Shown piece by piece: positions 14,101 through 27,074 of a stretch of DNA of 64,000 bases. Position 1 is the first letter of the stretch; every line of letters begins with the position of its first letter. Under the pieces are notes generated by a model. That model was not told the DNA's origin. It was given only the letters and a program-made list of their open reading frames with translations, and did no database searches. Made by a program: the position numbers and the translations under genes. Source of the stretch: Centropus unirufus (lineage: Eukaryota; Chordata; Aves; Cuculiformes; Centropidae); the NCBI GenBank assembly GCA_013397695.1, contig VYZI01000393.1:442267-506266 (forward strand). The letters run 5' to 3'.

Positions 14101-15249
14101 TTTACATGTAGCTCACATAGCAATAGAAGTGGCAGAACACTGCCCTTCCATCTCTGTTTCTTTCAGCAGCTTCTCTGAGTCGTAAACCTGAGTTGTCTTC
14201 TCCATAAACAATTAGATCCTTGTTTCATTTCTGTAAGGACCTCTCGTTTTTCTTCATTTTGGGATTTTGGGACTTAAGGATGAAGTTAGCTCTAGGATAC
14301 TACCCTTTTTACACATGCTATGGCTTCTTGTTTTGACACTCACACCATACTGCTTTAAACCCTCCCTTCCAGCATAAAAAACCTGCGCTACCTATGGTGG
14401 GAATTGTTTTGTTCCTGATATGCCAACGCACTGCTTTTGCTTTCTGTGAGAAGGAAACATCACAGCTGAGTTCTGTTTGGCATTTAGACAGAAAATTAAA
14501 AAAAAGGTGAACTGCAGCATCTTCTGGAATTTTTATCGACCTGTTCCGTGAGCAATTGGATAGATTTGCTCATCAAGGCTAATGCAATACAGCTGAACCC
14601 TACACTGTTCATAAATCACCCCCCAAAATAAATAAATATGATCAACAACATTCTTGGTCTCAGGGTCACTTCCTAGCCCTAGGAAAGTTCAAACTATTCA
14701 TGTTTGTGTCCTGAGGCCTTTCAGTCCAAATGGGTTTCAGGAGAGTGTCTGGTAATTTTTTTTTCCCCAAATTCTACTATTGAACTGTTGAAGGAAGCAA
14801 TTGAAAGAAATTCCGCTTGCAGACTTTTCTTTCCATCTGTGCTCATTTACCATTGCTGAGTGCACAGGCTAAAATTTTTTTCCACAAAGCTACTGCTGAC
14901 CATTTGGCCAATCTCATATTCTCTTCCCAATATTATAACAGTCTGTCATCAGGCCATCCCTTGCTGCTTGCAGTTCTGCCACCATGACGTCACCAAGAAT
15001 CTCATCTGACCTATCTTTTGTTCCTATTTTCAGTACCCTCTATGAAGGGTACAAGAAATCTGTGTCTCAGGAACTTTCTAAATCAGCTGGAATACTTTCA
15101 TATTGAATAACCTTTAATGGACACTTCTCCCCTGTGATTTTGTCTAGTTTTTTGCTAACATGAACTTGTAACAGCCAGTGAAATCCTGTTCAAGAACTTC
15201 AATATCTTAACTAGGCTTTGTTTGAAAAGAACATTGTTTCATTCTGAAC

Positions 15250-15670
15250 ATGTCACCTGTTAATTTCACGTGATGCTCCCCGTTCTTCTAGAAGAGAGAT
15301 CCTGTGTGCCTCTTCCACTCAATATTCTATACATTTCTATCCTAACACTCGTTGTTTTTTATAGCCTTGAGTATCTTCATTGCCTAGTAATTTCTTCCAC
15401 AGAGCAAGCTCCCTACCTTTAATTATTCTTGCTGTCTTTTACTAGATCTTTTCTAGTATTACAGTAAATACTTCAAAATGGAAAAAAATGGACCAGATCT
15501 GCAAATTGTAGTCAAGACAAAGCACGCTATTTAGTTTTCTATTTCTTTTCTAGGAGCATACTTAGACATTTTTCTAGGGTGGTGTTGTGTCCTTTAGTCA
15601 CATTCTACATCGATTGTTCAAACTCTGAGGTGCACCCTGGTTCTCCCATAATTGCTGTCATGACTTGTGT
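15250..15670 (-). mobile_element. Ancient CR1-like LINE fragment, antisense
   Basis: The + strand order of motifs matches the reverse complement of an amniote CR1 3' region as I remember it: an ATTCTTGCTGTCTTTTACT segment, then ACCAGATCTGCAAATTG, then a GTCACATTCTAC segment and a CACCCTGGTTCTCCC segment. The copy is heavily diverged and carries no open frame, so it is old. Boundaries are approximate and the subfamily is not known. Confidence 0.55.
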
Positions 15671-16180
15671 AACATCCCTTCTTAAATATTCCTGAATACT
15701 CATTTGCATTGCTATGAAAAAAATAACATTAGCATTTCTTTGTCTTAGTGGTCAGACTTAATAAAGTAAATAAAAGACCTTATGAGAGCCTAAACAGAGG
15801 CGTCTATTGCTGTTTTAGATGTCCTGAGGCATGTGAGGCATCCCTGGCAAATATGATACAGCAGATAAAGGGAAGCTTGCATCCTTCTGGAGTGACAGCT
15901 TGAGGCTGTAAAGAATACCCTGTGGTATCTAAAATGACACTAGATATTTTTATTTAAGCATTGAATTTCTGCCTAGATGGTGGTATGTAAAACAATCTAA
16001 ATCTCTCATGTCAATCAAGAGAGCTCCGAGTTCCAAATTAGACATATTTCTTGGTGGAAGCAACACAGCAATAGCTGCAGTTTTGAATAATTATGTCATG
16101 CCAATCACTTTTTTTTTAACACTTCCACATAAATACGGTGTGAATATTTAAAAATAATGTTTCTTCTGATTCTCATTTAG

Positions 16181-16369
16181 GATGCTGGGGAAATGGTTCG
16201 ATCCTTTGTTGGTGGCTTGGACCTGGTAGTCAATTTGCTGAAATCAAAGAATAAAGAAGTTTTAGCAAGTATATGCGCAGCCATTACAAGTATAGCTAAA
16301 GATGAAGAAAATTTGGCTGTTATAACAGAACATGGAGTCATCCCTCTGTTGTCTAAACTAGCAAACACA
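16181..16369 (+). CDS. ODAD2: ODAD2 (ARMC4) coding exon, armadillo repeats
   Basis: This exon of 63 whole codons runs from a TCTCATTTAG acceptor to ACA|GTAAGT. The peptide starts DAGEMVRSFVGGLDLVVNLL, continues KSKNKEVLASICAAITSIAK and ends EHGVIPLLSKLANT. It shows two armadillo-type helix sets: hydrophobic LVVNLL and IPLLSKL helices around the ASICAAITSIAK helix. It matches the C-terminal armadillo region of vertebrate ODAD2. It begins in phase 0 after the exon ending at 6241, and ends in phase 0, so the next exon joins cleanly. Reading past the donor gives a stop within a few codons, which supports the splice. Confidence 0.96.
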
Positions 16370-16948
16370 GTAAGTAACATCTAAATACATTATACTAAGC
16401 ATCTGAATTTCTTTTGTCAGTCTACATTATACCCATCTAAAACTTTATGTCAAGAGCAGTAGATTTGGCAGCAGCTACAAGAAAGAGCTGTAGAATCCTT
16501 CCTCTGTGAGATGTATATTGGACATTAAAACACTCTGTGGCTGTTACAAAAATTGCTTTGGAAGATGAGCTTAATTTTAATGGTCACTGCTTCTGAATAT
16601 TGCTTTTGAGAGATATAGCTGTTGAATGAAAAAGCACAAAGGGCCAAGAGAGCAGTAAATCTGAACCATGCAGAGAATCTCGATGATAAGGCTGGATATT
16701 ACATTGTAATGTTAAAAGCACCTTTAAAATAGTGTAAAAAATCACAACACTTTTTACAAAAAGAATTAAGTACCATGCCTTCCAGCTTACATGTAAGGCA
16801 CCACGCCTTATAGCTCTCTCCAGTTTTTAATTGTACTGCAGTTAAACTGGGATGCTTCGAAGGTGTTTTTTAACACAATACTGCTTTCCTATGAAATTTG
16901 TGTTGTCTTATGTTGTCTTTACTTTATTATGTTTCTTACATTCTTCAG
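16370..16948 (+). other. ODAD2: Short ODAD2 intron
   Basis: A 579-base intron with a strong GTAAGT donor and a TTCTTCAG acceptor. Nothing else was recognised in it. Confidence 0.93.
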
Positions 16949-17170
16949 AACAATGAAAAATTAAGACGTCACTTAGCAGATGCCATTTCCCAGTGTTGCA
17001 CGTGGGGGAGGAATAGAGTTACCTTTGGAGAGACCAAGGCTGTGGCTCCTTTAGTACGTTACTTGAAGTCAAAAGATCCATTAGTTCATAGAGCCACAGC
17101 TCAGGCTTTGTATCAGCTTTCAGAGGATCCCGACAACTGTATCACCATGCATGAAAATGGAGCAGTGAAG
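16949..17170 (+). CDS. ODAD2: ODAD2 (ARMC4) coding exon, armadillo repeats
   Basis: The exon has 74 whole codons, from a TTCTTCAG acceptor to AAG|GTGAGG. The peptide contains NNEKLRRHLADAISQCCTWG, then VAPLVRYLKSKDPLVHRATAQ, then ALYQLSEDPDNCITMHENGA. The APLVRYLKS helix and the HRATAQALYQLS helix are typical armadillo units. It is very close to the vertebrate ODAD2 C-terminal region as I remember it. Both ends are in phase 0, so it joins directly to the terminal exon at 37946. An upstream frame continuation with a possible start is only the read-through of the preceding intron. Confidence 0.96.
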
Positions 17171-20100
17171 GTGAGGTGGAAGATTTTTCTTATTTGGAGT
17201 GCAAATTTTTGAAAAGATTTAGTTGAAAGAAGAAATTTTCCATTTGAAATAGTTCTTGAATGGTTCTGTGTGTCTCAGATTTTGTGAATGTTATCGTAAA
17301 AATGTTTGGCTCAGTAGTGAATTAGGGAACAGTACTTCCATTGCTAAAGATATTACAGCTAGGTAGTTGTTGAGAATGGAAATCTGTTGTGGATATTCAC
17401 CTCTAGAGTATCTGCCTTTGACCTAGGCTGGTGATGAATTACATCACCATTTTGTCATTCACAAATGTCTTTTGAAAGAGAAGTTGGTTGTCCTAATGGA
17501 TAGTTGGCAAGTATGGCAGAAAGACACCTAGGAAATGAGTGTAGCTGGATTTTGGGGACAAATGAAGATAGAATAATGCAAAGGCATAAGTTACCTGGAG
17601 CTGTTACTTATAAAGTCTTGTCTTAGGAATTAAGTATGATAACATTCTGCAAAAAAAAAGCTTCCTCTAGAAAGAATTTTTATTCTCCAAACGATTTTTC
17701 TAGACAAATTTTATTTCACTAGTTGAAGCCAGAAGAGTTATTCCTTTGTCAGGGGAGAGATAAGGATTATGGTGTTAGAGATCGAAGCAGTAGGAGTTCT
17801 CAATTTTCATAAATTTCCTGACAGATTCACTGTTTACAGACTTGTCACTTTACTTCATGTTCAGGTAAAAGCATTGAAAATAAGGGTTGAGTTATGATGC
17901 AGTGTCATTATTAATGTTGAATTTATTCCTGCACTAATGATAGTGCACTTTATTGTGAGCAGTTTCAATTCTGGCACAGTGTAATGGTCCTGCATTATCG
18001 TACATTTATGTGTAGCTGGCTATATCTGTAATCAGGTTAAAATGATCCAATAGTGAAAAATGTTTGAAGACTCGGTATAAATACCAATACTCGAACTGAC
18101 TCAAACTGGCAGTCAAAAACAAAATATCCTTGGAAGATGATAATTTACCTGAAGGAGTAGTTCTTGCTAGTCTCCTAAAAAGCAAAATTAACGATGGTAT
18201 GGTGGCGTGTGTTTTCAGATAAATTAAACCAAACTAATTCTATTGCTGTCAACATCTTTGCCAAAGAATGTCAGCCAGTGCGCAGTCAAATGTACTGAAT
18301 AAGTGAAACCTGAGGTCTGCCCAGCAATTTAAGTAAACTGTTGTTCAATGCCTTACTGAAATCAGTGTTCATAGTGTAGAATCTGAAGTACTAGGGTCAC
18401 CCTGCAAATGTGTAACAATGAGGTGTACCAATTTACAGTTGTAAAAAGCCTTGAAAGCAAGTTTGATACTTTTAATATCACAAGGTATAACTTATTGCTT
18501 GAAATCTATCCAGCTGAAGAAATTCTTTAAACACATCCCATAATTAACACTCAGAGCTACAAATAGGTAAGCTACACGCACATATTGAAGTTTTCTATGT
18601 GTTTCTTTTCAGTTACATTCAAGTAAAAATTCCTGTAAGTGCCTAATTACAGATGCTGCAGAGATTTCATTTGGAGAATATGAAAGTAATTATATCTAAA
18701 AAGAAAAAAAATTTCACAAATAATACTTGTTCATTTTAAATATCCAGATATTTAAAAATAGCATTTTATGGAAACTTTGTTCTAACATAAGTATAAATGG
18801 AGCTGTTATTAAAGCTTTATTCCTTTAGGTCTTTAAGAAATCCTTCACATAAGGGCAAATAAATAAAATGGGCAAATCTAAACATTAGGACTCTGGAGCA
18901 GTTCCCAGATCTTAACGTACAGGTGCAGAGCCTGGCCACATACTGATTACACATTAAGACTAAACCTGGATGCATACGTTCTAGTCTGTGTTAAAACAAA
19001 ACAGAAAAAAAAAAAGGGCCACATGTATGAAGATGCATTTGCCTTCCAACTAGGATACAACCAGAGAAAATTTCATACCAGTGTGCATGTTGAAGTTAAC
19101 ATGGCTCAGAGATCCATGTTAATAAATTAAAAACCTAGAATTTGGTCTGATCTCCCTACGCCATTAAGTGACAATAGTTCAGAGAGAAGTCATCAGGACT
19201 AGCTCCCTTGAGCTATCTTGACCTTTCTTACTTCTTCAGCTTTGGCAGCATGGACCTCAGTGCCAGGTGATTTGCTTATTCTAGTTCAGTGACTGCAGGA
19301 CAGGTATGCATATAGGCATATCCATCTTTTAATAAAGTGTGTAGTTAGATTTTGCCCCTATTTTTCAGGGAATGGGATTCTCCTGCCTAGAACAGAACAA
19401 CACCTACAGTCATCTACAGTTTCTAACCGTAAATAAAGCCTAGTTTAATTAGCAATTATGCTGCTGTGATATATCCAACCATTTTCTAATGCTTATATAT
19501 TATATTGTACCTGAATGACAAAGCATCATAAGTGAAGCAACAGGCTTATTTTTGGAGAATGTAGCAGACCAGTGAGATATAGTGATTCCTATCCAGTGAA
19601 GATGTCCAAATAATAAATGAAATGTTGTGGGCAGTCTGAGAAAATACGTTCGGTTGGACCTATGATAGTTTCTCCAGAGCGCTTTATCCCGTGTTCCCAG
19701 AGCTGAGCAGATCATGAAGCAGGTCAACACATGCACCATGACAGCTCACAGCCAGCTGGCCTATCCACCAGCCCTTATCAGCTTGTTTTCTATGCTGAAA
19801 TTGTAGGGGCTACCATCAAGAGTAAATTACTGGATTTTCAGAAAGGCTAAAGAGGCATTCCCAGGTGGCAAGGAGAGTGGGTGGAGGAGATTTAGTTGCT
19901 CACATGTGAGAGTCAGCACAGTCCGAAATCTTGCCTGGTCTGTTCAGTCGGTCTGCCTGGCACAGGTGAGGCAGTAGTTGCAGCCCTGTGTCTGGGCTAT
20001 TGGCTATCTTTGCACCATGATTCTCGGTGATGACAGAATGTCTGCATATTTTCATTCTTCCAGCCTCTCCAGTGGATAGTTGACTGAAAGCAAGCTTTTT

Positions 20101-21109
20101 GTTTATGTAGGGACTGTTATGTGTAGGTATATCCAAGACCAATCATATTTTCACTTCTGGAAAATTTGTCTGGGTTGCTTTGATATTTTTTTCATCCTTT
20201 TACCAGATAGCTGATGTTTCAGTAATCATGCCCAGTTGGATCAACGTTACAGCTACTGTAGTTCTGACTAGGTTGCACTACACGCAGAATCCCAGGTGTT
20301 CTTCTGCACGTGTTCATGTGCTAAGTTTGCATGCACAGAAAGTCTGATGCTTCAGGGAAACATTTACTCTGCATGAATGACACAGTTGTGTAGTGCTTAA
20401 ACAGTTGGTCAGAGACTTTCTCAGAGCATCATACTTTCTGACCATTCCCTATGCTATATGTATATACACATCTCTGTCCGAGAAACCAGGAATAAAAATA
20501 TATAGGGAAAGTAATTTCAGCCAGATTCTCGTGTTTCACATTTTGCCACTACTGCAAACAGCTATTCCCAAAACAAGTATATACACACAGCTGTGAAAGA
20601 AAACCAGTGTTGAAAGTTTTTGCCTATTCATAACTGCACCCAAAATACATTCTGTTTTCTCAAGCAAGGCTATGTGACAAAAAGGTAAGGAAATATTGGC
20701 GTATGACAGCTGCCATGTGAAATTCTGAGTAGACAAATAGGGTGATTTTGAGGAAGTTTAGAAATGCACTTTATGAAGTTTTTCTTTCATGTGTTCTACA
20801 CTCAGAGTTCTTATAACTGAGATTAGAACAATGGTTATGACCTGTGACAGATGAATCAGTGCTTTCTTTCTACCAGACACTGGAAAGTATTTCTTCTTTC
20901 TGAAGTAAAAATTTGTGGTTGTGCTGGAAAAGAGGTTTGTATTTTCAAAGACCCAGTAATGACATATTTGACATTAGAAAGCAGGAGAATTTTTTAGACA
21001 TCAGAATAAGGAACAGGCATCAACCTGAATTCAAGACTGGAGATAGCTGTACAAACCAGAGACATTACTTCAATTTGTTTCTGTTTGGAATAGAGTATAT
21101 CTTTTAGAA

Positions 21110-21690
21110 AAACACTGACTCTTTACTTAAAACATTCCAGCAATGGAAAATCCACTAGTGCCATCATAACTTATTCCAGTAGTTAAATACCTTCCTCATA
21201 AAAGCATTTGCACCTTATTTGTAGCCTTAGGTTTTCCTAGCTTTAACTTAGGCAAGTGCATGTATTATACTACTGTTTGGTAAACTTAGAACCCCTACAT
21301 AACTTCTGTTCTCAGATGCATTCTTACTGAATAAGATCAAATGACTTATCACATTCTCGTCTTTTTAATTTGATAGCCAAGTGTAATTTCTGGTGGATCT
21401 TCTATCTTTTTAATTCTTTAATTATATTTGTGTGTCAGTTCTGAATGTTTTATTTCTGAACTTCCCTTTTAGACTGGATTTCAATATACTTCAGAACAGA
21501 ATTCAGTATTCCAGTAATGTTTATATGAATATTTAAAACAGGTTAAATAACTTCTCTGTTTCTATATAAGCTCTGTGTGAACATCAGAGATTTTAATTTT
21601 TCTGTTTGGCCACAGTATTCCCTCAAAGTTCATATTCAGCCAATTTTCTACTTTGATTTCCATGTCTTTTTGGAAACTATTCTCCAGCTT
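21110..21690 (-). mobile_element. Ancient CR1-like LINE fragment, antisense
   Basis: On the + strand the segment TTCATATTCAGCCAATTTTC, followed by CCATGTCTTTTTGG, matches the reverse complement of the CR1 stretch usually reading like TCATATTCAGCTT ... CCAGGTCCTTTTCTGC. The upstream part, with TATTCCAGTAGTTAAATACC, fits the same element. It is strongly diverged with no open frame. Limits are approximate. Confidence 0.55.
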
Positions 21691-22306
21691 AGACCTTCAC
21701 ATGCTATAAAGTTGACTTTCATGCACAGAATTTAAAATTAGGTAATATTGTTAATGTAAATCACCAGTAAATTTAGACCTTGATTTTCTTTCAAGAGATT
21801 AAATCACATTTGAATTGTTGTCAATGCACTTTATATGTTTGATGAGTGAGCTCTCATTTCTGTAAAAATAATTAACAATTTAAAAGGAGCCACAAAACGT
21901 GTTCCAGCATTTTATCATTTGGGAGAGGAAAATTTAGGAGACCAATACACTATCTGTTCTTACAACATCTTTAAAACAAAATATTGCCTTTCCACAATGG
22001 AAGTATCCAGGTCTGGCAGAGATACGATTCATTAGAAGACTGAAGGAGTTCACTGCCTGAGAAAGTGGTAAATAGTTTTGAATTATGTAGACACAAATAG
22101 ATCAAGGTCTATGGAAAGTGGCTTTAATTGTAAAGTATGAAGCTAAAAAATGCCTGATGCCTGCCAGTGAAATTTTATATTTTCAAGTGTCTGATCAATG
22201 GAATATAAATATTCTAAAGCATTTAGGGAAATCTTCCTAGTGAGGTAATTTCCAGTATCTCATATGAGGATCTCTTGATGCTTTGATTTAAATTTTGTGC
22301 TTGAAT

Positions 22307-22316
22307 NNNNNNNNNN
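22307..22316. other. Assembly gap (10 N)
   Basis: Ten consecutive N between TTGAAT and ATATATTTTTTC. The round number suggests a placeholder, so the true missing length is unknown. It lies inside the last ODAD2 intron and does not affect a coding exon. Confidence 0.99.
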
Positions 22317-23099
22317 ATATATTTTTTCTATTTTTTAAATTAATTTCTATTTATTGTGATGATGCTAAAAGCCATTTATCACAGATAAGCAGCTCACTTT
22401 GCTAAGCAGTGATGTATACCTACGTAAGAGAAGACGACCCTAGAAAACTTCCAGTTTAAAAATAGCACACAACAAGATGGTGCTGAATAGATAAGAATGA
22501 AGAGGTAGAAAAATTAAATATTTGTATTGATCACATTTGGCAGTTCAAGCAAACCAAGATACAATTAGTGCTAATTCATAGCTGCAACTCAATTATTGTA
22601 AATAAAATGTAAATACCAAACACTGATTGTAAACTTTTTGTGGAAACTGAGGAAAGCAGACCACTGGATAGCAGCCAATAACTTGGATTTGAAGGCACTT
22701 ATACCACATAGGAGCCATAACTTGTGCTGTTGGCAGGTTTTTGCATGTGTGTGTCGATGCTGAAGCCTACATGATGTCAGAGTAACTTAGCCTCTGTTGA
22801 GCTCTGTATTGTTCTGAGATGCTTTTGTTATCCAAACACATTTATTTCAAGATAGAATTGCTGTGCTATGCTATGAGCAAGTCCGTTTTCTCCTGTTCTT
22901 ATTCCATTGTATATACAAAACTAATTATTTTGGGGCTAGAGGAGCAATTAACTTAATGAGTGCAGTACATATCTGAAATGCAGAAGACCAGACTTTCCAT
23001 TCATGTTCTTACATTTTTTAATATCGAAAGTGTCTGTCCAACCTACTGATGCCTAGAAATAATCATTACTCTGTGGTCTGGTTGATGACTTACTAAGGA

Positions 23100-23768
23100 C
23101 TTGGGCATGTTGGATGACAGCCGGCTGCATATGAGCCAGCAGTGTGCCCAGGCAGCAAGAAGGCCAACAGAATCCTGGCTTGCATCAGAAATTGTGTGGC
23201 CAACGGGACCAGGGAAGTGAGTGACCTCATGTACTCAGCACTGGTGAGGCTGCACCTCGAATCCTGTGTTCAGTTTTGGGCCCCACAGTACAAGAGAGAC
23301 ATTGAGGTTCTGGAGCATGTCTAGGGAACGGCAACAAAGCTGTTGAAGAATCTGGAGAACAAGTCTTAATGAGGAGCAAATGAGAGAACTGGGGCTGTTT
23401 AGTCTGGGGAAAAGGAGGCTTAGGGAAGATCATTTCTACAACTACCTGAAAGGAGGTGGCAGGGTGGTGGGTGCTGATCTATTCTCCCAAGTATCTAGTT
23501 ATAAGATGAGAGGAAATAGCTTCAAGTTGCACCAGGAGAGGTTTAGATTGGATATTAGGAAAAATTTCTTTTCTGGAAGAGTGGTCAAGCATTGGAACAG
23601 GCTGTCCAGGGAAGTGGTGGAATCTCCTTCCTTGGAAAAAAAATGTGTTCAAAAAATGTGTAGATGTGGCACTTTGGGACATGGTTTGGTAGGCATGATG
23701 GTGTTGAGCTGACAGTTGAACTTCATGATCCTAGAGGTCTTTTCCAACCATAACGATTCTATGATTAT
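23100..23768 (+). mobile_element. CR1 LINE, 5'-truncated 3' end
   Basis: This is the best preserved CR1 in the window. It starts near GGATGACAGCCGGCTGCATA, passes the typical ATGAGCCAGCAGTGTGCCCA, the CACTGGTGAGGCTGCACCTC and TTCAGTTTTGGGCCCCACAG motifs, then GGAACAGGCTGTCCAGGGAA, and ends with TCTTTTCCAACCATAACGAT and TTCTATGATT, the usual CR1 3' terminus. Only the reverse-transcriptase tail and 3' UTR remain, and the frame is broken by stops, so it is a dead 5'-truncated copy. CR1 with this terminus is the main evidence that the host is a bird. Confidence 0.93.
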
Positions 23769-26700
23769 ATTTTCACAACATGGAAATGCTCTGTTTTCTT
23801 AACATTACAAAATACTAAGAGATGCCTTCTAGAATATCAGTTGTTGTTGCTTATAGGATCTTATATTGCTTATGTTCACCGGACATGCTGAATACCTAAT
23901 TTCAAGTGCTTGATACATTAAGGCAAACAAACCAAAGACTCATGCTTCTAAGAGTGTAACTAGATTCATGTATTCATGTATTTGAGTATATACCTTTTTT
24001 TAATCATCAGATTTCTTCCTGTCTTCTCATCAGTGTGTTTCCTCAAGAGATGCAAGGGTTATTTTCAGTTTGTTCACTTCTTTCATTTACTAGATTTAAC
24101 AGTTGTAATATATTTTCTGACTTCAGTGCTGAATCAGTAATAGATGTTTGTGTTTTCTGAGTACTATTCTGAATGGTAGAAAGGTTCATCACAAGTAGGC
24201 TCTTCCATTCCTTTGTAATAACATAAGATAGAAAAATAATTTAATATTTGGAGAGTTCTTCTATACTTTGTTATAATGACTACATTAAAAAGTACATTAA
24301 AAAGTGTATTTTATTGGGGAGAACTTCCAGAATATTGGTCGTTGTTTGCTACAATCACAAATCCCTACAAGAAGTTTTGGCTTATCATGTGAAAAGACTT
24401 CCCGAAGGCCACCTCTGTAAAATAAATAGATGTGAATTACAAAATATGGAAGACAGTTTTTAGTGATTTCTACTGAAAACATTCTCAAAACAACTTTTTG
24501 GCACAAATCTCATATATATGAAGTCTGGAAAATGAAATGTAAAAGAAATGTTCTCCTACTATTTCAGGACAATCTGGCTGTGGGGTTGGTTGGTTGTTGT
24601 GGGGGGTCTTTGGTGAGAACATGGAATATGGAATGAGTTTTACATTAGTAAGCAAAGTTTAATATAAGATCTTTATAAATTAATAAAAATATTTAATGTA
24701 TCTACACAATAATACTATTGGGGCACTATAGTATGTATTTGCATATTTACATTTACATTTTTATTTGAAGTTGAGAAGAACTCACTTTTTAACTGTCATG
24801 GCTGGCTCTATTCAGGCTCCACAGTTCAGGCTGGAGATAATCCATGTTTGGCACTTAGTCCTAGCTGGTGCGTGTTGCTTGTTGTAAATTAGTTTTTACA
24901 GTTCTTGGACATGAAGAAAGAGGGCACTAGATGGCAAAATTTCTGCATGTGTGTTGGCTACAGGAAGTATGCCCAGTCCCTTCACCCACAAATGTATTGA
25001 TCACATCACATCACACACTAAAATTTCAGAGATGATAGAGATTCCATCAACTGAGTCAAATATTGGCATATTTTGTTTTGTCTCAGAAGGTTCAATGAAA
25101 ATTGTTAATGTTATGCCACTGCAATTTCTACTGTGTTAGCAACTGCCAGGTGTGTACATTTTCCCTACAGTTTCAACTCCTGAAGCAGAAACCAGTAAGA
25201 TTTCTTTGTTCTTAATATGCAAAATTTCACCATGAAGTAGGGGTGCTTACATGTAAAACATTTTGCTTTTGCACCATTGCCAAAGATAAAGAATATCATC
25301 TTCAGTGTACATTAAACCTCAGACTTCAGATGATTTTTCAAAATTTCATATTACTGAAGTTTGTGATATGTAACAAGTGTTCTGTTAAAATCTGGCAGAT
25401 CCCAGACATGAAAAAAACAGCAGCTTCAGGGAGATCATCTTATCTTTGCCCAAAGTCTGTGCTTCAGGAGACCTCTAATTTAGTAACGTTTGGATAGCAA
25501 GCCTAGAGGCTGGCATAAAGCTCCTCTTGGCACGTTTGAAACACCTTTTACTCTTACAAAAAGACGCTTGTCCCAGTAAGCTGTAGGTTTGTTGGAGCTG
25601 TTTAACAGTAGCTGTGCCCTGCAGCTCTTTCAGTGATAAATGAGCCGCTTCAAATAAGTGCAATTGCAGCCAACTGTGCAGAAGGAATCATTAAAAAAAA
25701 ATTTAAATAGACATTTTTTGAAGCTTAAAAATGCACAAACAAGTATGTTAAACCAAAATATATGCTGCTCCTTTTAATGGAAAAGATTGCTACTGGCTAA
25801 GTCTGCCAGCTTCAATAGGTGTGCCAAAAAGCCAAGGAATCTGGCAGAGTCCGTAGACAGCAGTTCCATCTTTCATCTATATTTCTTTTCTGTATTTATC
25901 TTGCTTTAGAAAATGCAGAGAATGTCTTTTCCTTCCGACTTGGAACTATTTCCAAACCACAGATATACACAGAATAGCTTCTTGCAATTGTTTAGCTCCC
26001 TGCATGAGTCTTAGCCTTGACACTTTGGGAAATGTTTCTTTCTTTCTAATTTGGCAATAATAAGAAAGATGAATATTAAAATATTTCTGTGTTTATGGAA
26101 TAATGTCTTAGCTAAATTGTCAGATATAAATTAGTTTTCTTGATTGAGAGATGCTGTGCTTAATGCACAACGGCAGAATGCCAGGTAATTACTTTTGGCA
26201 TTCAGCTCATCAAAAATACTTTCCTTGTATGTAAGGAGCTATTCAAAGAAGATGAATGTAAGAAATACCAAGAACAATATACATGTATTTATACACATAC
26301 ATATACAAATGTAAACACATGTCTAAATAAAGGCTGAATTGTCACTTAGGAGTCTTTAATGTACCAAATTATGCATTCATTGTTGTCATCTGTGAAATCT
26401 TCTTTTTCCTTCTTTTTCTGTAGAATCAATCACTTGGTTCAAACTGGCTTCAAGCCCCAATCGTTGCAATCTCTTTTATGTTGCCATTTCAAAGAGCACT
26501 CTGCACTCTCTTTAAATAATATGGCACATCTCATTGCTGCCACTTTCAAGTTAAAGATGCTAAATAGAAGTTCACTTGCAATATGCACATTATGGGATGT
26601 ACTCTAGTTATAATGTTCCTGGTCAGTACTTTGGCATAAAGTCTGAAGACTTGGTGAGGCTGACGAGAAGTCTGTCCTGGCTTGAGTGAGGGAAGGGTCA

Positions 26701-27048
26701 GGCTATAAATTGCTGATTTAATAATGAATGTATAATAATCAATTGTTAGTAAAAGCTAAAATGTTATCTTCTCCTAGGCTATGAGTGAAAGACCATGAAG
26801 TTTAATTTTATTGGGAATTTAATTTTATTGCATTTTGCATTTATCCTCAAGGATGGTAATTTGCTGTAGTCACCAGCTGGTAATGAGTATAGGATTTCTT
26901 GCCAGAGTTTATGATAGTGTTGGCTATAAAGATAAAAACTAAAAAAACTCTCCATTACATAGGATTGAGAAAGCAGGCACTCATAAAGGTATTTCCATAT
27001 TGACATACAGTGTGATAGTTCCAAATACTGGACTCAGGCTAAGATAAC

Positions 27049-27074
27049 AATAATAATAATATAATAATAATAAT
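27049..27074 (+). repeat. AAT microsatellite
   Basis: About eight AAT units with one two-base interruption. Simple repeat inside the last ODAD2 intron. Confidence 0.9.

Larger units (their letters stand above)
6242..16180 (+). other. ODAD2: ODAD2 intron
   Basis: This 9.9-kb AT-rich intron runs from GTAAGA to a TCTCATTTAG acceptor. I see no coding exon inside. It holds a purine microsatellite at 9354-9394, a GC-richer palindrome-rich block at 10380-11100, and an old antisense CR1 copy at about 15250-15670. The short open frames scattered through it have no recognisable protein features. Confidence 0.8.

Noticed and set aside
23142..23712. Short + and minus frames that look like proteins.
   Set aside because: They are parts of the CR1 LINE tail, with stops and both-strand overlap; no independent gene.
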